DNA of 64,000 bases from the NCBI GenBank assembly GCA_037349315.1, contig JBAIAC010000018.1:5146001-5210000 (forward strand), read 5' to 3'. The position numbers and the translations under genes were made by a program. A model generated the notes under the pieces. The model saw only the letters and a program-made list of their open reading frames with translations, did not search any database and had not been told where the DNA came from. The stretch is from Chelydra serpentina. Lineage: Eukaryota; Chordata; Testudines; Chelydridae. This document shows, piece by piece, positions 21,934-32,949 of this stretch; position 1 is the stretch's first letter; every line of letters begins with the position of its first letter.

Positions 21934-23149
21934 AAGGACCTGAATCTGATCTCATTTACACCACTTTTATCTCACTTATGACACTTTTAAGACAACAGCA
22001 TTACTCCACTGGCGTTACTCAGAAGCAAATCCAAGATCTCTATCCCAAATAGCTTATAGTCTACAGGACTATCTGCTCTGCAGAAAGAGACTGTTTCTCA
22101 CTGCAGTAAAGGTACAATAAATTGCTGCAACAAATCTTCAGGAATCTGAACAAGTCAATTTCAAACTGCAGGCTGCATGTAGCACCCAAGAGAAAAGTAA
22201 GAGAGGAAAACCTTAACAAATGAGAAGGGTTGGCTTAAAATGGTAGGAAAATGTTAGGGAAAATATAGTGTTCCTCCTGCAGCATCCCTGCTAAGAAAAA
22301 TATTGCCTTTCTCTTCACCTAAATATATATAGTTCCATTACGGTAGTACAGTAAGTTACCAGAGATGGTTTATGTGAGTATGATTTAGGGTTAATGAGAT
22401 TTCGTCAGGGTTTTTTAAATTGATCGTTTTGTAAGGGGAGGGGTTAATAGAAAAATCAATGTTTTAAACTTACTGTTTCTTAAGATGTCGGTTACCATTC
22501 AAAGACTTATTACATCTTTGCTCTTAGGTACACTGCAACCTCTTACAGGCCATTGCAAAAGCAAACACATCTAATTTATGGGCACTCTCAATTGTAATAA
22601 TGTCTTGCTTGCATTCCATTTAATTTTAAAAAGACATTTAAGCATTTTTGTCCTCCAACTACACCAGGGCCATCCAAACATTGCTCATCCATGGGTCACA
22701 TTATCAACCCTTCAGCAGCTGAAAGCTGCTCCTGTAAGTGAGCAAGGCAATCTGACTGACTCAGCAACCAGAAGTGTGCTAGCTCAGGGCTTGATTCTGA
22801 GAGTCTTACCCTCATTGACTGGAAGGGAGGGCTGCAGACTCAAGCCTGCAATGAGGCAATCTGAGCTTCATATAAATGCTTCTCCTTTGGCTGTTGGCAG
22901 CATATCGAATAATCTTGTGGATTTTTATGTTGTGTTAACACATGATGAAGAAACTGTTCAAAGTTGGGTGACTAAAGTTACGTTCTAAAACCCATAGCGA
23001 GGCACCTAAATCAGTAGTCTGACGCTGAGGGCTGCTGCATGTACAGCAGCTCCATTTGATTCCAAGTTTCACAGTTTTGCACTCTGCTGCTATAAGTGAT
23101 CAAAGAGAGGTTCCTTTTGGGACTTGTAGGTCAAGATTTTTTTTAAAAA
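21934..23149. other. Unassigned noncoding stretch
   Basis: Holds the longest plus-strand frame of the window (136 codons, 22578-22988), which I could not tie to any family. The start of the stretch (21940-22045) has ATTTACACCACTTTTATCTC-type phrases seen in the palindromic elements. No gene is supported. Confidence 0.4.
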
Positions 23150-23305
23150 GCCTAACGTTAGTGTTCTTAGTGTGCATTTAGGCACCTGGGTAAGTGCTTT
23201 AATTTTTGAAGGTACTGAGCACACAGCAGTTCTCATTAACTTTGTAAAATCAGGCTACTTATTTAGGTGTCTAAGTGCAGACGCCCAAGTTTCAGCACCG
23301 CTTTT
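23150..23305. mobile_element. Decayed amniote repeat (AATCAGGCTACTTATTTAGG lexicon)
   Basis: It contains TTTAGGCACCTGGGTAAGTG, AAGGTACTGAGCACACAGCA, AAAATCAGGCTACTTATTTA and GGTGTCTAAGTGCAGACGCC. These words belong to a dispersed non-autonomous repeat common in reptile genomes; parts recur at 48525-48740 and 53445-53671. Strand and class are not determined. Confidence 0.5.
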
Positions 23306-24064
23306 TTTAAATCTTGGTTGCGTTCTATAGAGCCCTCATGTCTGTCTGATCAATGAACTTGCATATAGGCCACAATATAGGCTGCAGTAATAACTAAGAC
23401 ATATTTTACAAGTAATATATTACAATATGGGATTTTTGCAAAATGTGAAGGATCCTGGGATTTCAGTCATGCATCCAGGGAAGAATACACCCATCAAAAA
23501 CTAAGATATTAGTTAATGTTTGTGTGGCACTGTGACAAAGTCCACCACTATGTAAGTATTTATTACTGCTATGTGCCTAAACTGCGAAGTTTGAATCTGG
23601 AACTTCCCTTGAGTTCTGGCTGTTCACTTCTGGAGGGTTGGTTTGGCACATTGTAACTTCTTGTTGTTGTTAACAATAAATAATATCTAGCTCTTTTACA
23701 GTGCTTTTCAACTAATCATGTCACAATGTTAGGATTCACGTCCCAGTCAGATCTTATATCTCTCAGGACTGGAGGTGCTCACCTCCACAGTATTTGATTT
23801 AGGTCTATTTCTAATTATAAATGAAAATTTAATCATGGTGAACTGAGATTTTCAGAAGTGCTGATTGCTGGCCTAGCTGCTGCAATGAAGCCAATCATAT
23901 TTTACTATTAAATTCAAAGGCAGCAAAGTGAGGCCAACATTGAGGATTTTGAATTGTCAAACCCTTGAACTACAGCTAAGGTAGCAGACTAGAAAACATA
24001 AAAATACAGTTCGCTTTTATCAATTTCTACCCTACTACTATACTATAGGAAATTCACTAATATA
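23306..24064. other. Unassigned noncoding stretch
   Basis: No gene or clear repeat recognised; AT-rich. Confidence 0.5.
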
Positions 24065-24072
24065 ATATAGAT

Positions 24073-24383
24073 CAGGGGTTGTCAACCTTTCAGAAGTGGT
24101 GTGCCGAGTCTTCATTTATTCACTCTAATTTAAGGTTTCGCGTGCCAGTGATACATTTTAACATTTATAGAAGGTCTCTTTCTATAAGTCTTTAATATAT
24201 AACTAAACTATTGTTGTATGTAAAGTAAATAAGGTTTTTAAAATGTTTAAGAAGTTTCATTTAAAATTAAATTAAAATGCAGAGCCCCCCGGACTGGTGG
24301 CCAGGACCCGGGCAGTGTGAGTGCCACTGAAAAGCAGCTCACGTGCCGCCTTCGTCACGCGTGCCATAGGTTGCCTACCCCTG
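24073..24383. mobile_element. hAT-like MITE with perfect 8-bp target site duplication
   Basis: The left end CAGGGGTTGTCAACCTTTCA and the right end (reverse complement CAGGGGTAGGCAACCTATGG) form the terminal inverted repeats. The ATATAGAT at 24065-24072 is duplicated exactly at 24384-24391. The CAGGGGTNNNCAACCT termini and 8-bp duplication are hallmarks of hAT superfamily elements. At 311 bp with an AT-rich centre and no open frame, it must have been moved by a transposase encoded elsewhere. The clean duplication gives exact borders. Confidence 0.95.
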
Positions 24384-24391
24384 ATATAGAT

Positions 24392-25161
24392 ACTCCAGTT
24401 GGACTACAGTTTAACATTTCTAAGGCAGATCTTGTATATGTCTTAACTTAATTACATAGAAATTCCCAAACCAGAAAACCTTGGTGTCATAAATCAATTG
24501 AAGTTGTTGAGTGACAACAATGTATTTAGCTATCTCATCATTTACAAAACCCAAGCGCTTAAAAGCAAGGACATGAAGACTAAAGTACATCATAAATCTT
24601 ACACTGTCCATGTAAAAACAAATGATTTTTTGTCAAATAATGCATATTTCATCACAAAAAAACCACCTTCACTCTGTGCTGGCTTCTCTGGAATACAGGG
24701 AAACATGTCTACTGCTACATCCTTCTGTGGGATGCAGTTTAATCCTCCTGTATATTGGACCTACACCTCAAGATAGAGTATATGGTGAGGTGGGCCCATA
24801 GCCTGCCTCCTCTCTGCTTCTCCCTTTGGGATGCTGTTTGCCCCAGTAGATTAGATGTGAAGCTGGCCTTGCTCTTCTTGGAGCATAAGCACTGAAATTC
24901 TTCCTGGTCCTTAGGTGGGGGTTCTCTGTGCTGTCCCTGTGTTCTGTGAACACACGCACACACACACGTCATACATTATCTTGCCCAATAATAGCCCTAA
25001 TACAATACGTGCACGATTGTTTACACAGATATTTTACCTTAATCCACTCATAATAACAAAAGGACTCTGTCTGCAAGAAGCCTGCCAGCCACCACTGACA
25101 ATAGTTAGTATGAGCTTTGTTAGTAATAGGTCATCAAAAACTGCACTCCATATTTAGTCTT
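24392..25161. other. Unassigned noncoding stretch
   Basis: No gene supported; the frames at 24498-24776 and 24739-24972 overlap each other on opposite strands and have no domain. A short (AC)n run lies at 24952-24967. Confidence 0.45.
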
Positions 25162-25250
25162 ATTGGGCCTAATCTTGCTCCCATTGAAGTCAATGGCCAA
25201 ACTCTCATGGGAACAAAACTGTGCAAATTGAATTCAGTGGGATTTTTGCC
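25162..25250. mobile_element. Palindromic element with CCATTGAAGTCAATGG core
   Basis: TTGGGCCTAATCTTGCTCCC is followed by the perfect core CCATTGAAGTCAATGG, then a decayed mirror half GAATTCAGTGGGATTTTTGC. It belongs to the small dispersed palindromic family also seen at 12201, 16273, 45784 and 57527. Confidence 0.6.
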
Positions 25251-25421
25251 AGAGTGAAGACTGGGTGAGAACTGTAGACTTTGGCCCAAAATGTCTGCAG
25301 GAAATGTACAGTAAAAGTTAAGCAGATACTTCTGATGGAAATCTGACTGCATATCATACCAGAAATGTCACCCAGAGATGCAGTCACTTGGCATCAGATG
25401 CTGCACACATAAAAATACAAG

Positions 25422-25507
25422 TGTTTTTGTGCAGTGGCTTGCACAATGGGGTCCTGGTCCATGGCACTCCTAGGCACTATGATAATACAAGCAAATAATA
25501 ATAATTT
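25422..25507 (+). mobile_element. L2-like LINE 3' tail
   Basis: GCACAATGGGGTCCTGGTCC, ATGGCACTCCTAGGCACTAT, then GATAATACAAGCAAATAATA. This is the best preserved short copy of the tail landmark series found also at 3234, 21838 and, in reverse, 42775 and 56290. Confidence 0.75.
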
Positions 25508-28500
25508 GCAGAAATTATTATAAATAAATAAGGTATCTGCTGTCTAGCAACAAGTACTTGTTGATTTCAGGCTGCATCCAGAAGTATGCCATTCTGCAAG
25601 ACAGCAGAAGCAGCACAGTCTGGGTATACAGGATCTATTTCTTAAAATTTACGCTCCTCAGTTGCAGGGCAGCTCTGTTCTTCTCCCCAGTGTTTGGTAT
25701 CAAATGGCAGAAACAAAGGTCCCATTTGCTTTCTTTTTAGCACACCAAATTCTGTCACCCTTATTCATGGCGAGTAGTATCTTTACTCCATTGGTATTCC
25801 ATTTGTGGAATAAGGAACTGCTGTGTGCTAAAATCCTGCCCTACATCAGGGAATTAAGAGCCTTACTCAGCATGAGTAAAAAAGGTGCAGAATCAGTCCC
25901 CAGTGTAATATCTTCTGTGTATCACATTCAGGCTAGGTTATGATTGTATCTGTAGCATCATGGGTAATTCAGTTACATGAAACTGAATCAGTCGTCTACA
26001 AGATTACAAACTTTGTAATAACTTAATGATCTCTTTATATCTCTGATTAAAATACATGAGATTTTTGTCATCAAAATTGAATCAAACTTCATTTAAATTA
26101 TATAAGTAAAATAAAACAAATTCTTCTGTTTCTTTATATTAAATATGATCATGTAGTAAGGGCCTCTACAGTTTCATTTGATGGTAAAATGCAAGAAGTA
26201 GGAAGAGAAGCCGTAGAAGAGAGAAAATTCCAGGATATTAGACAAGAGAAGTAATCAGATTGTAACTTCAGTCTATTCTTTAAAATCTGATCTCAAGCAA
26301 ATTTATGTGGACATAATGCAAGAAAATGACCAGATATTAATGGGGACTCATTGGTACGGAAGCTTCCATCATGTGTCGGTTTTGTGGCCTCATTGCTGAA
26401 AAAGTGGACGCTAATGGTTTGACAAAAATTGAGTAGATAAATGAGCATATGATGCTATGTAGAACAGATTGTGTATCTGAAGAGGGAAATATGCTACTAA
26501 GAAGGTCGTGCTCCTGAGCAAAAATCAAACCTGGTATGAGTTGAACCCTAACAGAAGTCTCTGGACTAGATCTTTTGATGTCCTAAAGTCTGGAGTAAGT
26601 TTCACGATGGTCAGAAAATGAACGTAAATTGGTCAGAAAGTGGATGTAAGTGACAGAGTAACATTATTTACCCCTATGCAGTTTTAGGTGGAGGTCACTT
26701 TCTGACTTCAGCAGGGTTGGTCCAGACTTACATCACTGTAAATAAGGATTAAATATGGCCTCATGATCCATGTGATCTATGCACTGCTTCCTGCTGACAG
26801 ACTTAAATCCTGTTTATAGTGGAATCAGTGGTGTTGAAGAGATGTAAATTGAGGGCAGAATTTGGCTCCGTCACTTTGCTTGGGAACCAAAGCTATCCAT
26901 TTGTGTTGAACAGCAAAATAATGCTTTAGTTCAACTGATGTGAAAATGCACAACTCATTCCTCTTTTGCATAAAGAGTATGACATGGTTACATGATTAAA
27001 CAGTGAACCCCTATCATTTCACACAATTCCTACAACCGAATAATAGCATGTTCTCAAAGAACTACTGGACACAGCAGCTCTGTTCTTCTTCCCAGCTGCT
27101 CCACTGCTCCTGCTTTCTGCCAGTGCTCTGATACTTTGGACTGAATGGCTCAGTAAAATAGGAGATCAGCAGGTATCCTTTGTTCACCATTGAACAAACT
27201 GTTCCTGGCAAACTGGGGCATTTGTGGAATAATGTAGCTGAAAACACAATGGAGCTTGGTGGCTCAGAATATTACTGATGAGGTTTCATTCAATGTAGAT
27301 AGACATGTAAATCAAAACACGCAGGCAGCTAGACAATTTATCCTAGAAAATGTCTATAATTCTTTTTTAAAAGTGAGTTGTTCTTCTGTCAATGATTGAT
27401 TTTTCAGCGTTGTTTTTGTCTTGAAGAAAAATTATCACAGTCCACCCTTTTGCTGGGAACAGGCCAGTAATACATGTAACTGTAGAAAGCCTGGATTTTC
27501 AGTGAAGTTTGCTGGTTCACTTAAGTCTTGTTTATGTTCAGTTACATCTTCTTCTTTTTTTTTTTTTTTTTTTTAAGATCCTAGAGTCCTTAGCATGTCC
27601 CTCGGCCTCTTTCAACTCTCACATATTATACCCACTGTTTCCAGGACTGCTTGTAGATGAACAGTGATGTGATGTGATCTCTGTATTTTGCTCGCCTGTT
27701 TCTATTAAGCTGTTCTGTTTTAGCAAACAGACAACTTTTGGCAAGGAAGAGCAACAAGAACCCTACCAGTTTAAAAAAAGAGAGAGAGGGGGAGTGAGAG
27801 ATTAAAACATATAAAATGTACATCTCTCTTGTTCCACATAATTGATACTTCAGTGTGTTCGTCAACAGGCTAGTGTGAATTGCAGTACTGAAAAAGGGAG
27901 ATATCACTGTCAGCGAGTTTTTGAAGTGGCTATGTACAGTACGGTAAGCAAAGAGAGAGTGAGGCTTTTCCTCCACACAGGCATATTAGATGACCTGTGT
28001 TTTGGTCAACAGCTGATAATTGCTCACTGCTAACAATCACTGTTCAGTGAAGTTGGAATTTGCCATCAGAGTAAAAAGTCTGGGGTGCTCTTGGAGCTCT
28101 ATGAAGATACTGAAAATCTTCACCTGGAGATCTCTCAGGTAGCACTGATCTCAACTGGATGCTCTGTATTGGGAGACTTAATCAGTAGGGATTGTTGAAT
28201 ATGAAGACCATTAGCTAGACTCAGGCATCCACTCATTCGCTATATTAATCGAACTGGAAAATATTCAGATATCAGATTATCAAGAGTGCATGTCAAAATC
28301 TATTTTAGGGCTTGGGGCTATGGCCCATCGCGGCTGTGTCTGAACACTTCCCATATTTATTAGATTTCCATTGCAAGGTCCCTAGTGGATGTGAATTCAT
28401 GGAGTCTTTAGCTCTTTTCTATTCCCATTGTTAGAAAACTCTGCTTTGAGGTAGGGTTTTTTCTTTTTCTTTCTCCGTTTTTTAATTGTGGGATTAGAGT

Positions 28501-30104
28501 GGGGTGTGAGGAGAAATATCTTTAGTATATGCCACTTTGTTTTGAAGAAAAAGCTTTATCAAAGAGGAAGTTCTTGAAGTGTCATCTGTCAGACTCTGGA
28601 TTTGTCTGATTTCTTGTTTGTTTTGTTTTCTTTTAATGTATTTAGGAAGTATTAACAGGTTTACAAATGGTTTGCCATCAGAAAAACAAATCATTACCTC
28701 AGCGAGCTTTTGTTTACAGAGACATTGAACAAGAATTTAGTCATAATTTAACAGTGTGTTAGCATATTACAGAGTGAGTATAATTACATGGCATTTTTAG
28801 TGTTTTTATTAAATAGAGGAAAATCTCTTATTACATGTGTTTAACAAAGTCCAGGCATGTCTATTAAGTATTAATATTCAAAAAACTCAACAGACAGGCA
28901 GGGTTTTTTGCAGGTGAATGTACTTTGTCTAAGTATTGAATACAGGATAACTAAATATCTAAATATCTTTTTGTCCCCTATCTGTTTTACCACCCATATT
29001 TTTTCTGAACCATCCAAATGATCCTTTGGTAATCCTCCAGTCCTGGGGCTTCCTAGCAGAAATGGTCACACAAAAGAAAATTAATTCTTCATTTCTCATC
29101 TGGTAGTACATGCATGGCCACTGATAGCCTCTCATTGGAAAAGGAAAAATAATCCAATAATAGAGGAATCGTCTGATTTCACTCAAACATTCATTCCAGT
29201 CAGGCCTCTCCCTCATCCAAGAACAAGGCTGGGAGATAGATGAACAAGTTAAAGGGATATTTCCAAGTTTCATAAAATCACTTCTGCTAATCAGTGGCTG
29301 GATTTAAACTCTCAGTCATGCAACCAATGTGACTCAGATGCAGCAGGACTTGGAAATGCTCCTTCATCATCACTGTTAGTGTTTAAAGGACCATTCATCT
29401 CATTCCAAAATTGGTATTCTGTATTTCTTTGGTGCGTTTTGGGGGTGTCATGCCTCATGTTGAGCTAAGTGGATTTGTAAGTGGCTTGCAGTTTGTTTGG
29501 TTTGGACTGAAATATGTGCTAGCTGTTCTATAGAATTTAAGTTTTCATTAGGGGAGCGGGGTCTTACAGTTGTAATTGACAGGCCAAATTTGTCCCTGGT
29601 GTAAGTCTGACTTCAGAGGAGTTAGACCAAAAACAAAATTAGACCCGTTAGTTGCAAGACCGATGTAAACTGCTTGCATTCTTCTCAGTTAGTTCACTCT
29701 GGAGTCTAATGGTTACATATTTTGGTGCTGACCATTTTAGCAGAAATATGCAGCTGGACTTAAATAAGGGTTTTGTATTGTGGGTAGATCTTGAATAAAG
29801 TACCATCACTTCTATTTCCAGAGTGATCCCTGCTGTTGCATTTGTTATGTCAAGATCATTCAGGCGTTACAGAATCTTCATAGAATACTTCCCCTAATTT
29901 GTTATTGCATCTGTGATTTTAATCAAATAAAATCTAGATGATAATTAGAGAACCATGAACTTCCTTGATTGGAGAGCATCAGGAATTAAGTGTTGCTTTT
30001 ATGTTTCCTAAGAAGGAAAGACACATCAATCATCATAAACTTACTTACACTATATACTAGTAACATCTTTGAGCCATCTTCTGGTCTTAGTTGTACTATT
30101 GTAA
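25508..30104. other. Repeat-poor noncoding stretch of about 4.6 kb
   Basis: I recognise no gene and only minimal repeat-like content: a T20 run at 27555-27574, a short GAGAGA run near 27780, and TTTACATC-type words near 26640-26850. Frames are at most 116 codons with no domain. The lack of recognisable transposons contrasts with the rest of the window. It may be unique sequence, possibly including conserved noncoding elements, but that cannot be judged from one genome. Confidence 0.45.
27555..27574. repeat. T20 homopolymer
   Basis: Twenty consecutive T. There is no recognisable SINE or LINE head next to it, so I treat it as a simple repeat rather than a poly(A) tail in reverse. Confidence 0.9.
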
Positions 30105-30170
30105 ATATATAGCAACTCCACTGATTCCAATGGGGTTACTATGAATTTACACTGGTGTAAAGGAGAGCAG
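30105..30170. repeat. Short palindromic element fragment
   Basis: GTAAATATATAGCAACTCCA, CTGATTCCAATGGGGTTACT and AATTTACACTGGTGTAA form a two-sided pattern like that of the better preserved element at 57527-57628. Small and decayed. Confidence 0.45.
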
Positions 30171-30480
30171 CATCTGCTGGGGTTTTTAATAGCCACTGTA
30201 TTGGATTTAACATTGATGAAGCAGAAGTCACGTTAAATTTATGCAGTAAATGTTACCTGCATTGATTCCCTTAGACCAGTAATTTTGACTAGACATTGCT
30301 CTGTTCAAATGCTTGCTGTGGTAGCAAAAGACTTTTCCTATTGATTGGGCACATTACAAATATATTACAATAGTTCAAACTGCTGTTTTGATGTCAATAA
30401 AAATTCATGGAGCAAGATGCAACTACCAACTCAAGAGTATATTTGAAAAAATGCTCTGTAATATGTTTTAATAGCATTGA

Positions 30481-30576
30481 GGGGAGATTTCCAAAGGCAC
30501 AAACGGGTGTTAAGGGTTCAACTACCATTAAAAGTCAATGAGAGTTAGGCACCTCTGTGCCTTTGGAAATCTCCCC
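30481..30576. mobile_element. Small MITE with perfect 21-bp terminal inverted repeats
   Basis: The 21 bases at 30481-30501 (GGGGAGATTTCCAAAGGCAC then A) are the exact reverse complement of 30556-30576. The central part has TCAATGAGAGTTAGGCACCT, shared with the amniote palindromic lexicon. TTGA flanks both ends (30477-30480 and 30577-30580), a possible 4-bp target duplication. At 96 bp it can be only a non-autonomous element. Confidence 0.75.
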
Positions 30577-31069
30577 TTGAAATTCTAACAAGTAATAGCG
30601 ACATCAGGAATGATGAATTCAGAAGTAGATCATGTGTCCAGTCAAGGCCTGTCTCCCTTTCTGCCTAGCATTCACAACTTGTTACACGATCCCCTTTTAT
30701 GTGCTTGACTAATTGCAATTTAAATACGTTCAAAATTACAGCTTCTTTTCCTTTATTCATTAATGTTCCTAAATCACTTTGTGATCCTTGGATGGAAAGT
30801 GCTACTTAAGTATTATCTCCATTTTGTCATCCTCCCTGGCCGCCTCAAAAAAAAAAAAAAAGGCCAGGATTTGAGGGGGCAAGGAGAGTGAGCCACCTTC
30901 TCACCTCAAGAGGTGCTCTCTCCAAGTTAGAGCTGAGACACCTTGGTGTAAACAGTATGAGGAGATTTGCAGTGCCCTCTCCTGTGCTGTACTTATTCTG
31001 CCGTTAAACAGAAGACTTCTGTATCCAGAGCTGTCTTTTATTAATATGATTTGAAGACTTCAGATCAGC
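30577..31069. other. Unassigned noncoding stretch with A15 run
   Basis: Contains an A15 run at 30847-30861 bounded by CCGCCTC and GGCC. No gene or recognisable element. Confidence 0.5.
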
Positions 31070-31175
31070 ATGGTACTTAAGCACATGCTTAACTCTAAAC
31101 TCACTGACTTCAATGGGGGTACTTACATTCTTAATGAAGACACAAGCTTCAATATTGTGCTGAATCAGAGCCTAA
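31070..31175. mobile_element. Decayed palindromic element (TTAAGCACATGCTTAA motif)
   Basis: GGTACTTAAGCACATGCTTA, CTCACTGACTTCAATGGGGG and GTACTTACATTC show the usual two-sided arrangement. The family is the one seen at 17401 and 58454. Confidence 0.5.
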
Positions 31176-31606
31176 ATTCAGTACTGTCCTTCCCATAATA
31201 GTAAAGGGCTAGACAGTAACTGTACAATCTGCCCTGGGTAATAGGCAATGAATAGCTGCACCATCCCTGGAGCAGAATTTTGCCAAGGACTAGTTTGATC
31301 TAATAGTTCTAGGCCTGTCAAGCATTGAAACTTAATTTCAGTCATATTCTTTCATATCTTTCTCACTTTAACATCCATATTAAATAATATTACTTCAGTA
31401 GGTGTTTTGTTTGAGAAAAGGGTATAACTAAAATATAAGCAAATTATTTCTGCTATTGGAGAAGCAACATATAGGTGGCAAATTTATTTCTTATGTAACT
31501 CCATTGACAGATCCAGTCTGAGTTACATGAATTTTCCTATGTTTGCAGACTTTGACATTAAGTAGATAACAGGATTGTTTGAACTCTGTGGCCCTTTATT
31601 TTATCA
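31176..31606. other. Unassigned noncoding stretch
   Basis: No gene or repeat recognised; AT-rich. Confidence 0.5.
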
Positions 31607-31637
31607 TCTCTCTCTCTCTCTCTTTTTTTTCCCCCCA
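31607..31637. repeat. Polypyrimidine tract (TC)n-T8-C6
   Basis: A TC dinucleotide run passes into T8 and C6 and is followed directly by AGCATACC. It is a simple repeat. Its form (long pyrimidine tract, then CAG) also resembles a 3' splice site, but the frame downstream closes after 23 codons and nothing else supports an exon. Confidence 0.8.
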
Positions 31638-31739
31638 GCATACCAAACTCAATAGCCCTCTGTTTCCTTCTGAGAATTGGGAACTTTTCTATCAGTGGCT
31701 CAGTCCATGATGTTTCACAACAGTATATATATTTTCTAT

Positions 31740-31890
31740 ATTCCCCATGGCCTTTTTTTCAGAATGGAAGTATTATTTCAAAACTGTAAATGTCAAAATC
31801 ATAACTTTCCCATTTAGAAATTGATACATTTCAGAATTGGAATTTTTCAATTTTGAAAAAAAACAACCAAACCCTTACACAACTCTAACA
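31740..31890. mobile_element. Partial AT-rich MITE-like element
   Basis: The interior words (TTTCAGAATGGAAGTATTAT, CATTTCAGAATTGGAATTTT) are like those of the elements at 13063-13504 and 46400-46757, and the right end ACACAACTCTAAC resembles their decayed terminus. The left terminus is not found. Confidence 0.35.
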
Positions 31891-32550
31891 ATGATTGACA
31901 AATAGTGGGAAAATTCCTCAATGTATTCCTTGATATTCTTCCATTTTTGTTTATTTAGATTTAACATGATAAAAAAGATGTCTAGCCAAGTCTCTAAGTG
32001 CCCTAACACATTAATTAATGATATAGTACAATGAATCTTGAGCAACATTAAAATAATCATTCCAACAAGAACTCAGCCAAGCAGACACTTACAGAATTAT
32101 TTTCAACACATCATCATTATGGGAAGTATATCCCCAGCCCTCTCAGAAAATATGACAAAATTGCCAACACTTTAGTTATATATTGAAAACAAATAGCCAA
32201 TGACAATTCTTAGGCTCTCATCCCACACTGGGAGATACTAGTATGCACCTCTGCCCCCATTGGCTCAGTGATCTGCACAAGTAGACTTCAGTGCCAGGTC
32301 AGCAACATGCTCCCAAGTCTTAAAGGTTTGTAAGTATGTACATAATTTTGTTCACAAGTGTAAAGCTATGCACGTGCTTAAGTGTTTGCAGGATTGGAGG
32401 ATTAGTTTGTATAATTCATGCTATGCAGTGCAGTACCACTATTGATTAGAGATATTAGGCAATTACTACCTCACAAGTAAGAGTATCATGCTGGATCTGC
32501 TTATAGTTATAAAATGATTAGTCGTTGAGATAAAGTGTAAGAAATATAGT
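31891..32550. other. Unassigned noncoding stretch
   Basis: AT-rich, no gene. A short piece near 32350-32400 (ATGCACGTGCTTAAGTGTTT) resembles the TTAAGCACAT palindromic family. Confidence 0.45.
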
Positions 32551-32949
32551 CAGGGCCGGTGCAAGGAAGTTTCGCGCCCTAGGCGAAACTTCCTTCCACC
32601 AGCCCTGCGCCCCCCCAGCTAACGCCGTCCCCCCCACGGCAGCCAGCTCTCCCCCTGCGGATCCCCATCCCCCGTGGGCCACGGCAGCTCGGCCCCCTGC
32701 CAGCGGCAGCCTCCCCCAGCTCCCGGCTCAGCCGCGGAGGCAGGAGGCAGTTGCGGCGAGCCGTCCCCTGGCTCCCAGCTCAGCCACGGAGCTGGGAGGC
32801 AGCCGCGGCCAGCCGCCCTCCCGGCTCAGCCGCGGAGCCGGAAAGTGGGAGGCAGCTGCGGCCAGCCGCCCCCCCCGGTTCCTGGCTCAGCCGCGGAGGC
32901 GAGAGGCAGCCGTGGCCAGCCGTCGCTCCCAGCTCAGCCATGGAGGCAG
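32551..32949. mobile_element. GC-rich MITE-like element with CAGGGCCGG left end
   Basis: The left end is CAGGGCCGGTGCAAGGAAGT, the same terminus class as the element at 39131-39289. A perfect hairpin follows: AAGGAAGTTTCGC (32563-32575) pairs with GCGAAACTTCCTT (32583-32595). The rest is very GC-rich and CpG-rich. The inverted right terminus is missing or decayed. AATATAGT before the left end and AATATGAC at 32950 share five bases and could be a worn target duplication. Coding frames across it are products of GC content and the repeat. Confidence 0.65.
32720..32949. repeat. GC-rich tandem array, about 4.5 units of 45-58 bp
   Basis: Units share GGCTCAGCCGCGGAG followed by GGGAGGCAGCYGCGGCCAGC. 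They start near 32721, 32776, 32821, 32879 and 32927, with variable length owing to internal indels. The array is a strong local CpG cluster in an AT-rich region. It lies inside the CAGGGCCGG element. Confidence 0.8.

Noticed and set aside
22578..22988. 136-codon plus-strand frame, longest on that strand
   Set aside because: No recognisable domain, no splice or promoter context, and base composition like its surroundings. A frame of this length is expected by chance somewhere in 64 kb.
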